NCBI RefSeq assembly: GCF_000003605.2
Contig: NW_003149767.1
Location: 576,284-600,561 of the forward strand
Direction: 5' to 3'
Origin: Saccoglossus kowalevskii
Taxonomy: Eukaryota; Hemichordata; Enteropneusta; Harrimaniidae
DNA length: 24,278 bases
Below, piece by piece: positions 1 through 7,909 of this stretch. A program made the position numbers and the translations under genes. Position 1 is the first letter of the stretch. Every line of letters starts with the position of its first letter. Below the pieces are notes generated by a model. The model was not told the origin of the DNA, made no database searches, and worked only from the letters and a program-made list of their open reading frames with translations.

Positions 1-282
1 AGTGACGACACATAGTGCATTTTGCCACAGAAGTCATATTCATGTTTGGGACTACATGACAGGGCTGTGTTGCCATCTCTCTGTCAAATGGCAATTTGTA
101 ATGCGCTATCCTGGTGTTAACCAGGCCCGGTCGAACACAAGCACCTGCGTACCTTAACCAAGGTTCCCCCAAAGTCGCATTCGTCAGTGAATGAATCTCG
201 GCCAGTGGAATTGGCCTGCCCATTGAGTCTGTGGCACACTCACCCAAGGTAGGGGTCGACCCTTTGATGTTCAGCCTAAGGT

Positions 283-293
283 AGGATTTGAAC
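283..293 (-). promoter_or_regulatory. Pol III box B of the SINE
   Basis: GTTCAAATCCT on the minus strand fits the box-B consensus GGTTCGANTCC with one or two changes. It sits at tRNA-like distance from box A. Confidence 0.7.
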
Positions 294-327
294 TTATAGT
301 CTACCTATCATGAGTCTGGTGCAACAA

Positions 328-338
328 CCACTATGCTA
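328..338 (-). promoter_or_regulatory. Pol III box A of the SINE
   Basis: TAGCATAGTGG on the minus strand fits the box-A consensus TRGCNNAGYGG, as in the D-arm of tRNA genes. Confidence 0.7.
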
Positions 339-356
339 CCTGTGACCGGCATACTA

Positions 357-1021
357 CCTTGGGCCATGCACCGTACCGATTTCCTATTGTGTCAGCAGGA
401 ACTGGTTAATTTGGTTAACAGCTTCCTTACTGATCCAGTCCATGAAATATAGTATCATACGTTCATGGATATCAAACCCAGGTATCATTTTAGATACTTC
501 GTCGCGGTTTTTTCATCGTACTTATTACTTTATGTAAACGTAGATGCACGCCATCGTTCGAGTGATTTTTGTTGTAGAACATAGTTGACTTAGCTAAAAC
601 AGCAAACAGTTATACTAGAATTTAATTATAGTTTTAGCACAGTGCTTTGTTTTACAACGACATAGATCAGAATCCATCCATAGCCATTGCAAATCATCGT
701 CTTATCGAATAGTTTCGTATCTGTTTATCCCTCCACGATTATGTGGAGACAGTGAGCTAGAACAGCCACTAATGATGTACGTGTGTGCTGCTTGTGTAGA
801 TAGATGACTTTTAATATTTTATAATATTCCATGCAATTTATTAGCTAACGTTTTAGGCATTCCAGATCATGTCTATATGGCATATAATTATTTTTTGCAA
901 ATTAATCATGTTTTGAATATATTTTGCATCACATTATTCATAAAATTAGACATCTTGCTGAATACAGTCTAAATATGCCACGATTTATAACTATGAAACC
1001 AGTGATGTAAATTAGCAGATA
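357..1021. other. no gene seen, AT-rich spacer
   Basis: Between the SINE and the mariner element I find no extended reading frame, RNA gene or repeat. The sequence becomes more AT-rich towards 780-960. Confidence 0.6.
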
Positions 1022-1023
1022 TA

Positions 1024-1053
1024 CGAGGGGCGTTCAATAAGTAATACCCCTGA
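1024..1053 (+). repeat. left terminal inverted repeat of mariner
   Basis: The GAGGGGCGTTCAATAAGTAAT core is characteristic of mariner-type ends and is immediately preceded by TA. The right-hand partner is not found. The inner boundary is approximate. Confidence 0.75.
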
Positions 1054-1189
1054 CCCACTTTCCGTTGTCTGATCTAGATGAAATATTGCATGTGTAATGA
1101 TTTACATCTCTATGGGTTATGTTGCAAAAACAGCTCTTAACTAATTGTGGTTTCTGATTTACAGATGTTTGAACTGAGTCAGGTGTGAA

Positions 1190-2077
1190 ATGGAGCCAAT
1201 TTAGTGTCGCGCAGTGATCCGGTTTTTGTATTTGAAAAGACACACACCAAAGAAGACTTTTGATGAAATAAAAGAAACTTATGATGATGATGCCCCATCA
1301 CATGACCCTGTAAAATGCTGGCGTCGTGAATTCCAGCATGGCCGGAAGTCTGTGGAAACAGTTCCCAGACATGGTCGTCCCTCTTCTGCCATTGATAAGG
1401 CACTTTCTGTCAAGTTGAGACAGCCATTTTGGAAGATCGACGCATTACTCTTCGCCAAATAGAGGTCGATTAGTACAGGGCCGTGGAAAATATTATTCAT
1501 GACCCTTTGCAAATGCATAAAGTGTCTGCCAGATGGATTTCCGGGTTGCTCACACCTTTCCAGAAGCAAGACGCGTCGAGTGCTCGAGGATGAATTTGAA
1601 GATGTGCTAAGATGATGAGTCAAAATTGTTTAAAGACTGATTATACAGGATGATCCAGAGACCAAAGCCATTGCAGTGGAAGCACTTGGACTCGCCGCCT
1701 CAAAAGAAGGCAAGGGTGCAGCCTTCCTCTGACAAGGTCATGCCCACAGTCTTCTGGGACCAGGACGGAGTAGAGATGACAGATTTCCTGGCAAAGACTA
1801 CCACATTTACAGGAGCCTATTACTTTTCACTTTTGATGAAATTAAGGAAAGCTATCAAAATCAAGAGACGGGGCAATATCAACAAAGGTATCCTCTTCCT
1901 ACTGGCTTACTCTCCTGGCCATGCAACCTCTGACTAACATTTCTTTCCAGCCATGAAGTTACTTTTGAAAGCAAATGATGCCAGATGATGCAGCCTTGAT
2001 TTCTTACGACGTGGTTATAGGACCAACCTAGGGTGTTCTACAAAAACGGTGTCCAGAGCTGCATCAAACGATGCAAC
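1190..2077 (+). pseudogene. mariner transposase, degenerate
   Basis: In the family this enzyme binds the inverted repeats through an N-terminal double helix-turn-helix and cuts DNA with a DD34D catalytic core. The likely original start is ATG at 1190, followed at once by an in-frame TAG (1202-1204). The helix-turn-helix part continues from 1205 with recognisable blocks such as TPKKTFDEIKETY and KSVETVPRHGRPSSAID. Near 1420 the frame shifts, and family-like sequence resumes (ILEDRRITLRQ, then KVSARW and LLTP). A TAG interrupts it at 1482-1484. Around 1560 the frame shifts again. The segment that should carry the first aspartate (TGDETW) is deleted before DDPETK near 1650. Good similarity follows (WKHLDSPPQKKARVQPS, TVFWDQDG, MTDFLAK, LRKAIKIKRRG, KGILFL). 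The block with the second aspartate (DNAP) is deleted, joining KGILFL directly to a copy of AYSPDLAPSD. The third aspartate remains (1932-1934), but a TAA follows it. The last recognisable block is FYKNGVQSCIKRCN at 2036-2077. Confidence 0.88.
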
Positions 2078-2502
2078 TAATTATACTTTTACAAAAATGC
2101 AAAAAGTTAGCAACTAAAACCATTTTCAGATGTTAAATCTATAAGTTATAGTCAATTAGTCAATGAAAGATGTTGACAGGCAGTAATCAAAATGTTACCT
2201 ACACACGGAGTTGCAGCTCCAAGCAATAAACAAATCGCACAAGGTTTTGAGAAATGTGAAATTGCGATCTAAGTAATCGACTAAGTATATGAGATAGTGA
2301 TGGGCTTCCTATTGAAAACCAAATGGAAAATCAAATTAAATTGTTTACAGATCATGGGACACGTCAACTAGAGGTTATATGACACTTTATTGATGTAAAT
2401 AATCTGTCGAGAACATGAGTGTAGTATGTGTGGTATGTTCGTTTTGCATGTAATTTTTGTAATTTTTTTGTAATTTAGCTCAGAATTTAACTTATCATAA
2501 TA
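2078..2502. other. no gene seen between mariner and minisatellite
   Basis: This is AT-rich sequence with no recognisable gene or mariner right end. The minus-strand open frame reaching from the minisatellite to about 2368 is a by-product of the stop-free repeat. Confidence 0.55.
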
Positions 2503-2744
2503 AATGCGCACCATGACATAATAAATGTGTACCTTGACACAATGGATGTGTACCATGGTACATTAAATATGCGATGAATGTGCACCATTACACATTGAAT
2601 GTGCACCACGAAATAATTAATATGCACCATGACACATCGAATGTGCACCATGAAACATCGAATGTGCACCATGACATATCGAATGTGCACCATGACACAT
2701 TGAATGCGCACCAGGACATAATGAATATGCACCATGACATAATT
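2503..2744. repeat. 21-bp minisatellite, about 12 units
   Basis: The unit is close to AATGTGCACCATGACACATCG. Units start at 2503, 2524, 2545, 2566, 2577, 2598, 2619, 2640, 2661, 2682, 2703 and 2724. All are 21 bp except the one at 2566, which is only 11 bp. The central units (2640-2702) differ at only one or two positions and the outer units are more diverged, the usual pattern for arrays homogenised from the middle. Because 21 is a multiple of three and the unit lacks stops in some frames, both strands show open frames across it. The plus frame reads as a heptapeptide repeat (NVHHDTS-like) and the minus frame as MVHIRCV-like. I take these as consequences of the repeat and not as genes. Confidence 0.93.
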
Positions 2745-3688
2745 CCTCATTGTCATCAATAGAAAACCACATTGTTGCCATTTTAAACACACAATTGAAT
2801 AATTAATAGTGCAATTAATTATAATATTATTGGTGAACTGTTATCACTTGGTCGAGTCCAATTGTGGACAAATAGAATAGCTAAAATGAAGCCATGATAT
2901 TATTGGCATTACCAGGAAATGCCCCAAGCGCTTGGACATTTTCTTGCACGACTTTTGTTACCAGGTCTACAATTTGATATGTTATTTAAATTCTACAATT
3001 TCGATTAAACAAATAAAACTTCGAAATGTTCCGGAGCTATTTTTCATATTTGTACCTCCAGTGTACCAAGTAATTGTTGTATCCATCATTTATACGTCAT
3101 TTTATTTCAAATGTTAATTTATATAAAAAATAATATTAAAAATAGTATGTATTTATTGCTTGTCAGAAGACCTTTTGCAGCATTGTAAAAACGCTATACT
3201 GATCTACAATCCTGGGATAAACCAGAACAAAAATGAAGATATAAAATAAAGATAAGGCAATATATTTTATAAGATTATTCCTTGGTATTTCTTATCGCGA
3301 AATACGGGAGTGTCGACATTAAAAGTGCACGTTACAACACTTTAAAAATTGCGAACTAAATAAACGTTCGCATTGATCGCCATCTATTTTCCTGTACTTG
3401 TCACCTGGCTGGCAATTTGTTATAGCTGCTCTGACATTTTTATTTAGTTTTATGTTGAATATAATAACCCAAATTGCGATTAATAACTCTTTTGAAACTT
3501 AACAACAATAAAGAATGTACTTTTCGACGGAATGTAAGTGGGCAATTTATTCTATATATGTATTGATTAATTAGGATAATTCGTCAGCTAGCTTCAAGCA
3601 TATAGTAACATTTAGATGAAACACACCATATTACTTCAAGGTCTAAATAGTACCATAATTTTTTCAAGAGAAATTAGTTATTTGTACA
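2745..3688. other. no gene seen, AT-rich
   Basis: No recognisable gene, RNA or mobile element. A 61-codon open frame at 2932-3117 matches no family I know and is short enough to be chance. Confidence 0.55.
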
Positions 3689-4105
3689 ATGTATTGTAGA
3701 TCATCGGCACTTTTTCTTCATATTACACGTTTACTGATTGTCATACAAAAATCGTTCAACGAAACGTGTATTGAATTTACACATGCTGCACAATGTACTT
3801 CTTCTGCTAATGAAGTAACAAGACTATTCAAAGATTCTTTGAGAGTGAACACCTACACATTTATGTTTTTGGCTTCTGTAAACAAAATAAAAATTGTAAT
3901 AATAAATCATCTTCCGATTCGAAATAGATTCCAATTTGTAGCCTTACCCCTACCTTTCGTTATCGACTGTTTCTGTTTGTTTTGTCTTCTCCTCGAAGTG
4001 ATATTGCGACACCAGACGACCGACAAAATGAGCATTAAGTGCCATGTACAGATTGCGGTAAAAACTCGTAGTATGCGTATTACTAGTAAGCTATTGGAAT
4101 CGTGA
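3689..4105 (+). other. 138-codon open frame, doubtful gene
   Basis: This is the longest ATG-started open frame in the window (138 codons, ATG at 3689, TGA at 4103). The predicted product has no domain I recognise. A hydrophobic stretch near residues 84-106 (with CFCLFCLLL) could be a membrane segment but is equally explained by T-rich DNA. No signal peptide is clear, no polyadenylation signal is obvious just downstream, and codon use does not stand out from the surrounding AT-rich DNA. A frame this long is somewhat unusual by chance in AT-rich sequence, so I record it, but I have no positive evidence that it is translated. Confidence 0.12.
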
Positions 4106-4317
4106 CATTGTTGTCTTGGAAATACTAGAATATTTGATGATCGATTGTGTGTGTCTTAAATGTCTGTAATGTTATTGTGTATTCCTGGTGCATAATATTG
4201 CCGAACAATTAGGTCTTCTATGCATAGTCAGTATCCTTATCAATGACATAAGTTCGCCGCTGACTAAGTGTCGTTGGCGGGATATAGGGTAAAGCGATTG
4301 ACAATCAAAAACGTGCG

Positions 4318-4380
4318 TATATATAGTATCCAACAGCTCACGGTTTACCTTTCAAAATGGCGGTCATGCCCACTGAAGGT
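4318..4380 (+). promoter_or_regulatory. possible TATA box and first exon
   Basis: TATATATAG lies at 4318-4326. About 30 bp further is CAAAATGGCGGTC, with an ATG at 4357 that also fits the YY1-type AANATGGCGG motif known from some animal transcription starts. The frame runs only MAVMPTEG before a GT at 4379 (AAG followed by GTTTGT), which could be a splice donor. The pieces are well spaced, but TATA-like strings are common in this AT-rich DNA and no matching downstream exon was recognised. Confidence 0.2.
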
Positions 4381-5164
4381 TTGTTATAACACATGCAAGA
4401 TTACAATCTGAGCAGTGCCTCAAAGCAAATTCATCATTTATAACTGCCACACGTCTGTAGTTGCGTTTATGCCGTAAGAATAGATTTAAGTTAACGTTTC
4501 GATGAATACGTTACGAGTCTAATGCATGCATGTGTTAGTAACTGCATGGCGGTACCTGTGCTCTTGAGTGAGGGTAACCAGGCAACATGAATCAAACTCT
4601 TAATTTCGAGACACGTTTTTTCTTTTATTTCTCTAGATGATTCTCACGTCTATTTAGATGTGTGTGTGTCGAGCGCGAACTAAAAATATGCTAACAAGCC
4701 AATTAATATAAGAAAAATAGGCCACAACTCTTGAAAATGAACCAAGATTTTACAATTAAAACAGCGTAGTATTTGTCTTTCAAGATTTGTTTAAACATTT
4801 GTTTTTGGAAGTTTTTGTTTAGTTTATTTAAAAGTCAATAAACATCACATTGTAAACTGAAGCGTTCTCCATAACCGTGTCACAGTTCGACTGACATGTC
4901 TACGTTATTCTTTGAGGCGCCTCTTGTGAAATGCAATAAATGACTGATAGTTAACTGCAACCTTGAAATTGATTTTTTTAAATATTTATTTTGTACTACA
5001 TGTAATATATATAAACTATATTAATATTCACATTCTAATTTGATCGGGGTAGCACGCGTTTTATGGGCACCTCAAACTAAAACGCTTTTCGAGATTCATA
5101 AATGACACTTAGTTGTCTAGTATCGAATGCCTGATGAACGCAATTGCTATTTAAATAAATGTTA
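4381..5164. other. no gene seen
   Basis: AT-rich sequence without recognisable genes or repeats. Long A/T stretches are concentrated at 4960-5040. Confidence 0.55.
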
Positions 5165-5320
5165 GTGAGGGCAATATCACAGTTTGTTGCCTGCCCCAGG
5201 GTTGGTGGTCATGGCCATAATATTGATGATGTCCTTCCCTTTGGCTATGACGTCATTAATATTATGGTCATGACCAACAGCCCGAGCACAGGCAACAAAT
5301 CGTGATATTGCCCGAATCAC
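5165..5320. repeat. 156-bp foldback (inverted repeat), MITE-like
   Basis: The left arm (5165-5233) and right arm (5249-5320) are imperfect reverse complements of about 70 bp. They share GGCAATATCAC, TTTGTTGCCTG, TTGGTCATG and CATAATATT blocks, with a loop of about 15 bp (5234-5248). A cyclic-AMP-type TGACGTCA occurs at the loop edge (5248-5255). The terminal GTGAGGGCAATATCAC reappears as GTGAGGGTAATATCAC at the start of the second dispersed-repeat copy (15330), so the foldback appears to belong to the same repeat family as the DNA to its right. No coding capacity is seen. It could be a non-autonomous DNA transposon, but the ends match no superfamily I can name. Confidence 0.85.
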
Positions 5321-5402
5321 TCAAGTTATCGACTAAAAATATTGAAATGAATTGAGAAATTCTCTAAGGCATTTTCTTTCACCACTCACTAGATAAAAAT
5401 GT

Positions 5403-5881
5403 GCCGTAGAAGTGACTGCAGTGACTTTGTCACGAACGTGCCACACATTCTATTCACAACAAGTCACTCAGCTTAGAGCGTTCTTCGTGAGCAGATCGCC
5501 GCGGCGCTCACAGCGTAGAACGCACCACTACGATCTCGGATGCGACGTTTCAGTGGCGGGTTTGTCGCACATATTTGCTTCTGATAAAGAATAACTTTAA
5601 TACAAAACAAAGTATCCTACTTAATATTCATTCAGGAACGTTAGCTGTCTATTTTGTAAGGCTTAATTTGCTCAAAATCCTTGAAAGCAACCCCAAAAGC
5701 AGCAGTGGCCGGGTCAGCACCAGTATAAGGAACGACAATTTGTTATGCGCAGTGTCGTTGCGCAGTAGTTTCAGTGACGCCATCCATGTGATACACCATG
5801 TAATATATGTTTTTATTCAACGTCATGTGACTGAGTATCAACCAATCACATCATGCGTAACAACAGTAAGATGTGATAAAT
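5403..5881 (+). repeat. dispersed repeat family, copy 1
   Basis: This segment is clearly related to 15350-16397 in the same orientation. Shared blocks include GCCGTRGAAGTGACTG, CTCACAGCGTAGAACG, GACGTTTCAGTGGCGG, CCTTGAAAGCAACCCCAAAA, GTTATGCGCAGT and CATGCGTAACAAC. Differences are scattered substitutions and small indels, as expected of old copies of a transposable or satellite-derived unit. It is uninterrupted here, whereas the other copy has a large insertion at the position corresponding to 5513-5522. Two overlapping open frames (about 60 and 104 codons) lie in it. A related frame appears in part of copy 2, but the two do not stay aligned through the indels, so I do not call a protein. 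Confidence 0.88.
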
Positions 5882-6746
5882 CTTTTTAAAAGTATTGTAA
5901 TGGAAACCTTTGCTTATTGCATTATTAAACTACGATATTTGTTAACCTAGGTAGACTTTTCGGGTCGCCAGGTAGTGGTGGAATATTCCACTCCATATAT
6001 GTATTAGATGTACGCCTATTACAGATATTAGCCTATCGGATTGAGTATATAATATCACATGATCATTGATTGACATGTACACTCTCTGTAATTCTGGTCG
6101 AGCAGCATGGCGTTGATGTGATGATTCATGGAGAATTTATCTACTCTGTTTTCGTCCAAAATCCGTGTGTGAATCGTTTTATTTAGATAACATCATGGTT
6201 GGCTGAACTGAGACTGTAATAGGACCCCCCTGAGAAGAAAGTGCGTACTGTGTGTCCGCTAAATCAACGTACGACACAGTAGAAAGTGTCGTCGTTTATC
6301 GCCCCTAAATTGCTAGGCCGGGTAACGTTTTTTTTGTAGTGGAGCCCCGAATAAATTTCATTAGAGTATGTTTATTTGGTGATTGAGACAAACATAACGT
6401 TTGACGTGGAGTGACATAATACGTGAGGCTATAATTTTAGTGTAAAGTCTAAAACGTGGCTAATTACAGTATTAAATACCTTCAAACCACGAGCTTATGT
6501 TACTGTAATATGTTACATAGACATGCTGTTCCTCGTACCCTACTACTCTACAACAAACTCAGTTTAGTTATAATGTGTTAGACGTCAGACATATATTTCA
6601 AGAAATTTGTGTGACAAATGTAATCGCTTTTAAATCGAAATATTAGGCAACTGACCATTAGAGTGCATTGAGAAAAAATATAATCAGTCATGTTTACAAA
6701 ACATCCCAACACAATACAATGCAGTGCAACGCAGTACACACTGAGA
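5882..6746. other. no gene seen
   Basis: Mixed composition, slightly GC-richer at 6090-6350, with no recognisable gene, RNA or repeat. Confidence 0.5.
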
Positions 6747-6804
6747 AATAATAATAATAAATAAATAAATAATAAATAATAATAAATAAATAAATAAATA
6801 AATT
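6747..6804. repeat. AAT/AAAT microsatellite
   Basis: A simple-sequence tract of interspersed AAT and AAAT units. Confidence 0.95.
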
Positions 6805-7693
6805 TACATTACATTATAAAATCACCCGTCTGGCCCTATATGAATTTAACTCAATCTGAAAACTTTCACAGTCCAATCCATTGAAAACATCACGCTACGG
6901 AATACACTATATAAAATTGAAAGATCCGTCCGTACGCCAATTAACAACTGGTACGTGTGGAGCAGGCAAATAAGTACAAGAGCAATTTAAAGGTAAGGCA
7001 CAGAGTAGTAAATTATTGTATTTGAATAACAAACGGTTCTAAAATTGTGTCCATTACAACCCATAATAGTTTCTGTGTCGGCTTATAGCAAACACAGGTA
7101 ATTGAAGCAGAGCTGGGTTTTGAGGAGATGACATGCACTTACTCCAAATTAACTTAATACAAATGTTAGGCAATAATCATGTACATAACTACTTAGTGTG
7201 GTTACCAAGGACACCAGTAAAAATGGTATACTTCATGAACGGTTGACATGCTCTAAAAATCCTGTTCTTTGAACTGTTGCTATGAACGTGGATTCAGTTG
7301 CTAATGACGTGTTCAAATACCCCCATATCAAATGTAACATATACATATATGTATCAGTTTGCTTATACTTATTATTACGCGTTTTAATTGTAATACCCCA
7401 AAGCAGTGCAATGTAAAATTAGCAAAGGCAATTGCGATGTGTCACACGCAACGTAATATTACCGTAATTGGTATAGTACAGGTGTGATGGTTCAAATACC
7501 AAAATGGCAACAGTAACATAAAGACTTCCCTGGCGGCGATGATAACATACGAACACGGAGCCAACAGATGAGGTTTCAACTGGTACTGGTATTATTATAC
7601 TCTGCAAACATCAAGTACAATAACGCGGTAAAACTCCAAACCTCCAATAACTAGATACTTAAACTCCAGCACAATTCAACGAGATCTCCGATC
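6805..7693. other. no gene seen; downstream of heat-shock promoter
   Basis: This is where a transcript from the minus-strand promoter at 7694 would run. The first minus-strand ATG after the predicted start (7611) gives only 11 codons. A 62-codon frame at 7419-7607 has no ATG at its start and matches nothing I know. A donor-like GTATGT occurs on the minus strand at 7550-7545. The sequence does not show whether the transcript would be spliced, non-coding, or is absent. Confidence 0.45.
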
Positions 7694-7726
7694 TGATCTC
7701 AGTGCTGAACAACTCCCCTATATATA
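7694..7726 (-). promoter_or_regulatory. TATA box and initiator, minus strand
   Basis: TATATATA lies at 7726-7719 within GGGG...GGGG-flanked sequence on the minus strand. A TCAGATC initiator-like sequence places its A at 7694, 32 bp after the first T of the TATA box, the normal spacing in animal core promoters. The TATA string is palindromic, so orientation is inferred from the initiator and from the heat-shock elements lying upstream on this strand. Confidence 0.5.
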
Positions 7727-7791
7727 CCCCCACTGTCTATGAATAGACCATTGCATCAGCATACATAATGAGTCTGGAACTTACTACAAAT

Positions 7792-7804
7792 TTCTAGAAT
7801 GTTC
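7792..7804. promoter_or_regulatory. heat-shock element 1 (perfect trimer)
   Basis: TTCTAGAATGTTC is a perfect TTCnnGAAnnTTC three-unit binding site for heat-shock factor. It is about 98 bp upstream of the predicted minus-strand start. Confidence 0.65.
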
Positions 7805-7865
7805 CATTACCTTCTATTGCCTCCTACAGTGTTCTATTACCTAGTCAACCAGTTTCTAAAAAAAA

Positions 7866-7878
7866 ATCTAGAATATTC
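7866..7878. promoter_or_regulatory. heat-shock element 2 (near-perfect)
   Basis: ATCTAGAATATTC matches TTCnnGAAnnTTC except for the first base of the first unit. Confidence 0.6.
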
Positions 7879-7896
7879 CACCCAGACACAGTACGG

Positions 7897-7909
7897 TTCT
7901 AGAACATTC
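7897..7909. promoter_or_regulatory. heat-shock element 3 (perfect trimer)
   Basis: TTCTAGAACATTC is a second perfect TTCnnGAAnnTTC trimer, about 203 bp upstream of the predicted start. Three such sites within 118 bp are unlikely in random sequence and resemble the clustered elements of heat-shock gene promoters. Confidence 0.65.

Larger units (their letters stand above)
1..356 (-). repeat. tRNA-derived SINE, minus strand
   Basis: Read on the minus strand, this begins with a tRNA-like head. A box-A match (TAGCATAGTGG) lies at 338-328 and a box-B match (GTTCAAATCCT) at 293-283. The start-to-start spacing of 45 bp is what an internal RNA polymerase III promoter in a tRNA needs. The possible anticodon-loop region reads ACTCATGAT, which would suit a tRNA-Met ancestor, but this is weak. 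After the head comes a GC-richer body of more than 200 bp that runs to the left edge of the window, including the short palindrome GGCCAATTCCACTGGCC. The body does not match a SINE core domain I can name, and the 3' tail is probably outside the window. The 5' boundary near 356 is approximate. A decayed tRNA gene is less likely because the similarity continues as a dense body instead of ending after the acceptor stem. Confidence 0.72.
1024..2077 (+). mobile_element. mariner-family transposon, 3'-truncated
   Basis: The element starts with CGAGGGGCGTTCAATAAGTA at 1024, a typical mariner-like terminal inverted repeat, directly after the dinucleotide TA (1022-1023) expected as the target site. A broken transposase follows in the same direction. 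The inverse complement of the left terminus is not present after the C-terminal coding remnant (searched by eye to about 2400). The right terminus is therefore missing or unrecognisable, so the right boundary given here is only the end of recognisable coding similarity. Mariner elements are usually about 1.3 kb. The shorter length agrees with two internal deletions plus loss of the right end. The element cannot move by itself. Confidence 0.88.

Noticed and set aside
1279-1623. 114-codon minus-strand open frame
   Set aside because: It is antisense to the mariner transposase remnant, which shows family motifs on the plus strand.
1749-1772. Aspartate in VFWDQDG as a catalytic residue of mariner
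   Set aside because: In mariner enzymes the catalytic aspartates lie in TGDE, DNAP and APSD blocks. The VFWD aspartate is conserved but is not one of the triad.
2487-2792. 101-codon minus-strand frame with VHI repeats
   Set aside because: Produced by the 21-bp minisatellite, whose period is a multiple of three. No independent coding evidence.
5412-5889. Two plus-strand frames inside the dispersed repeat
   Set aside because: Corresponding frames in the second copy do not stay aligned through indels, so there is no sign of protein conservation.
7263-7278. TGTTCTTTGAACTGTT shared with 20665-20680
   Set aside because: A 16-nt identity without flanking similarity, partly palindromic. Too short to call a repeat family.
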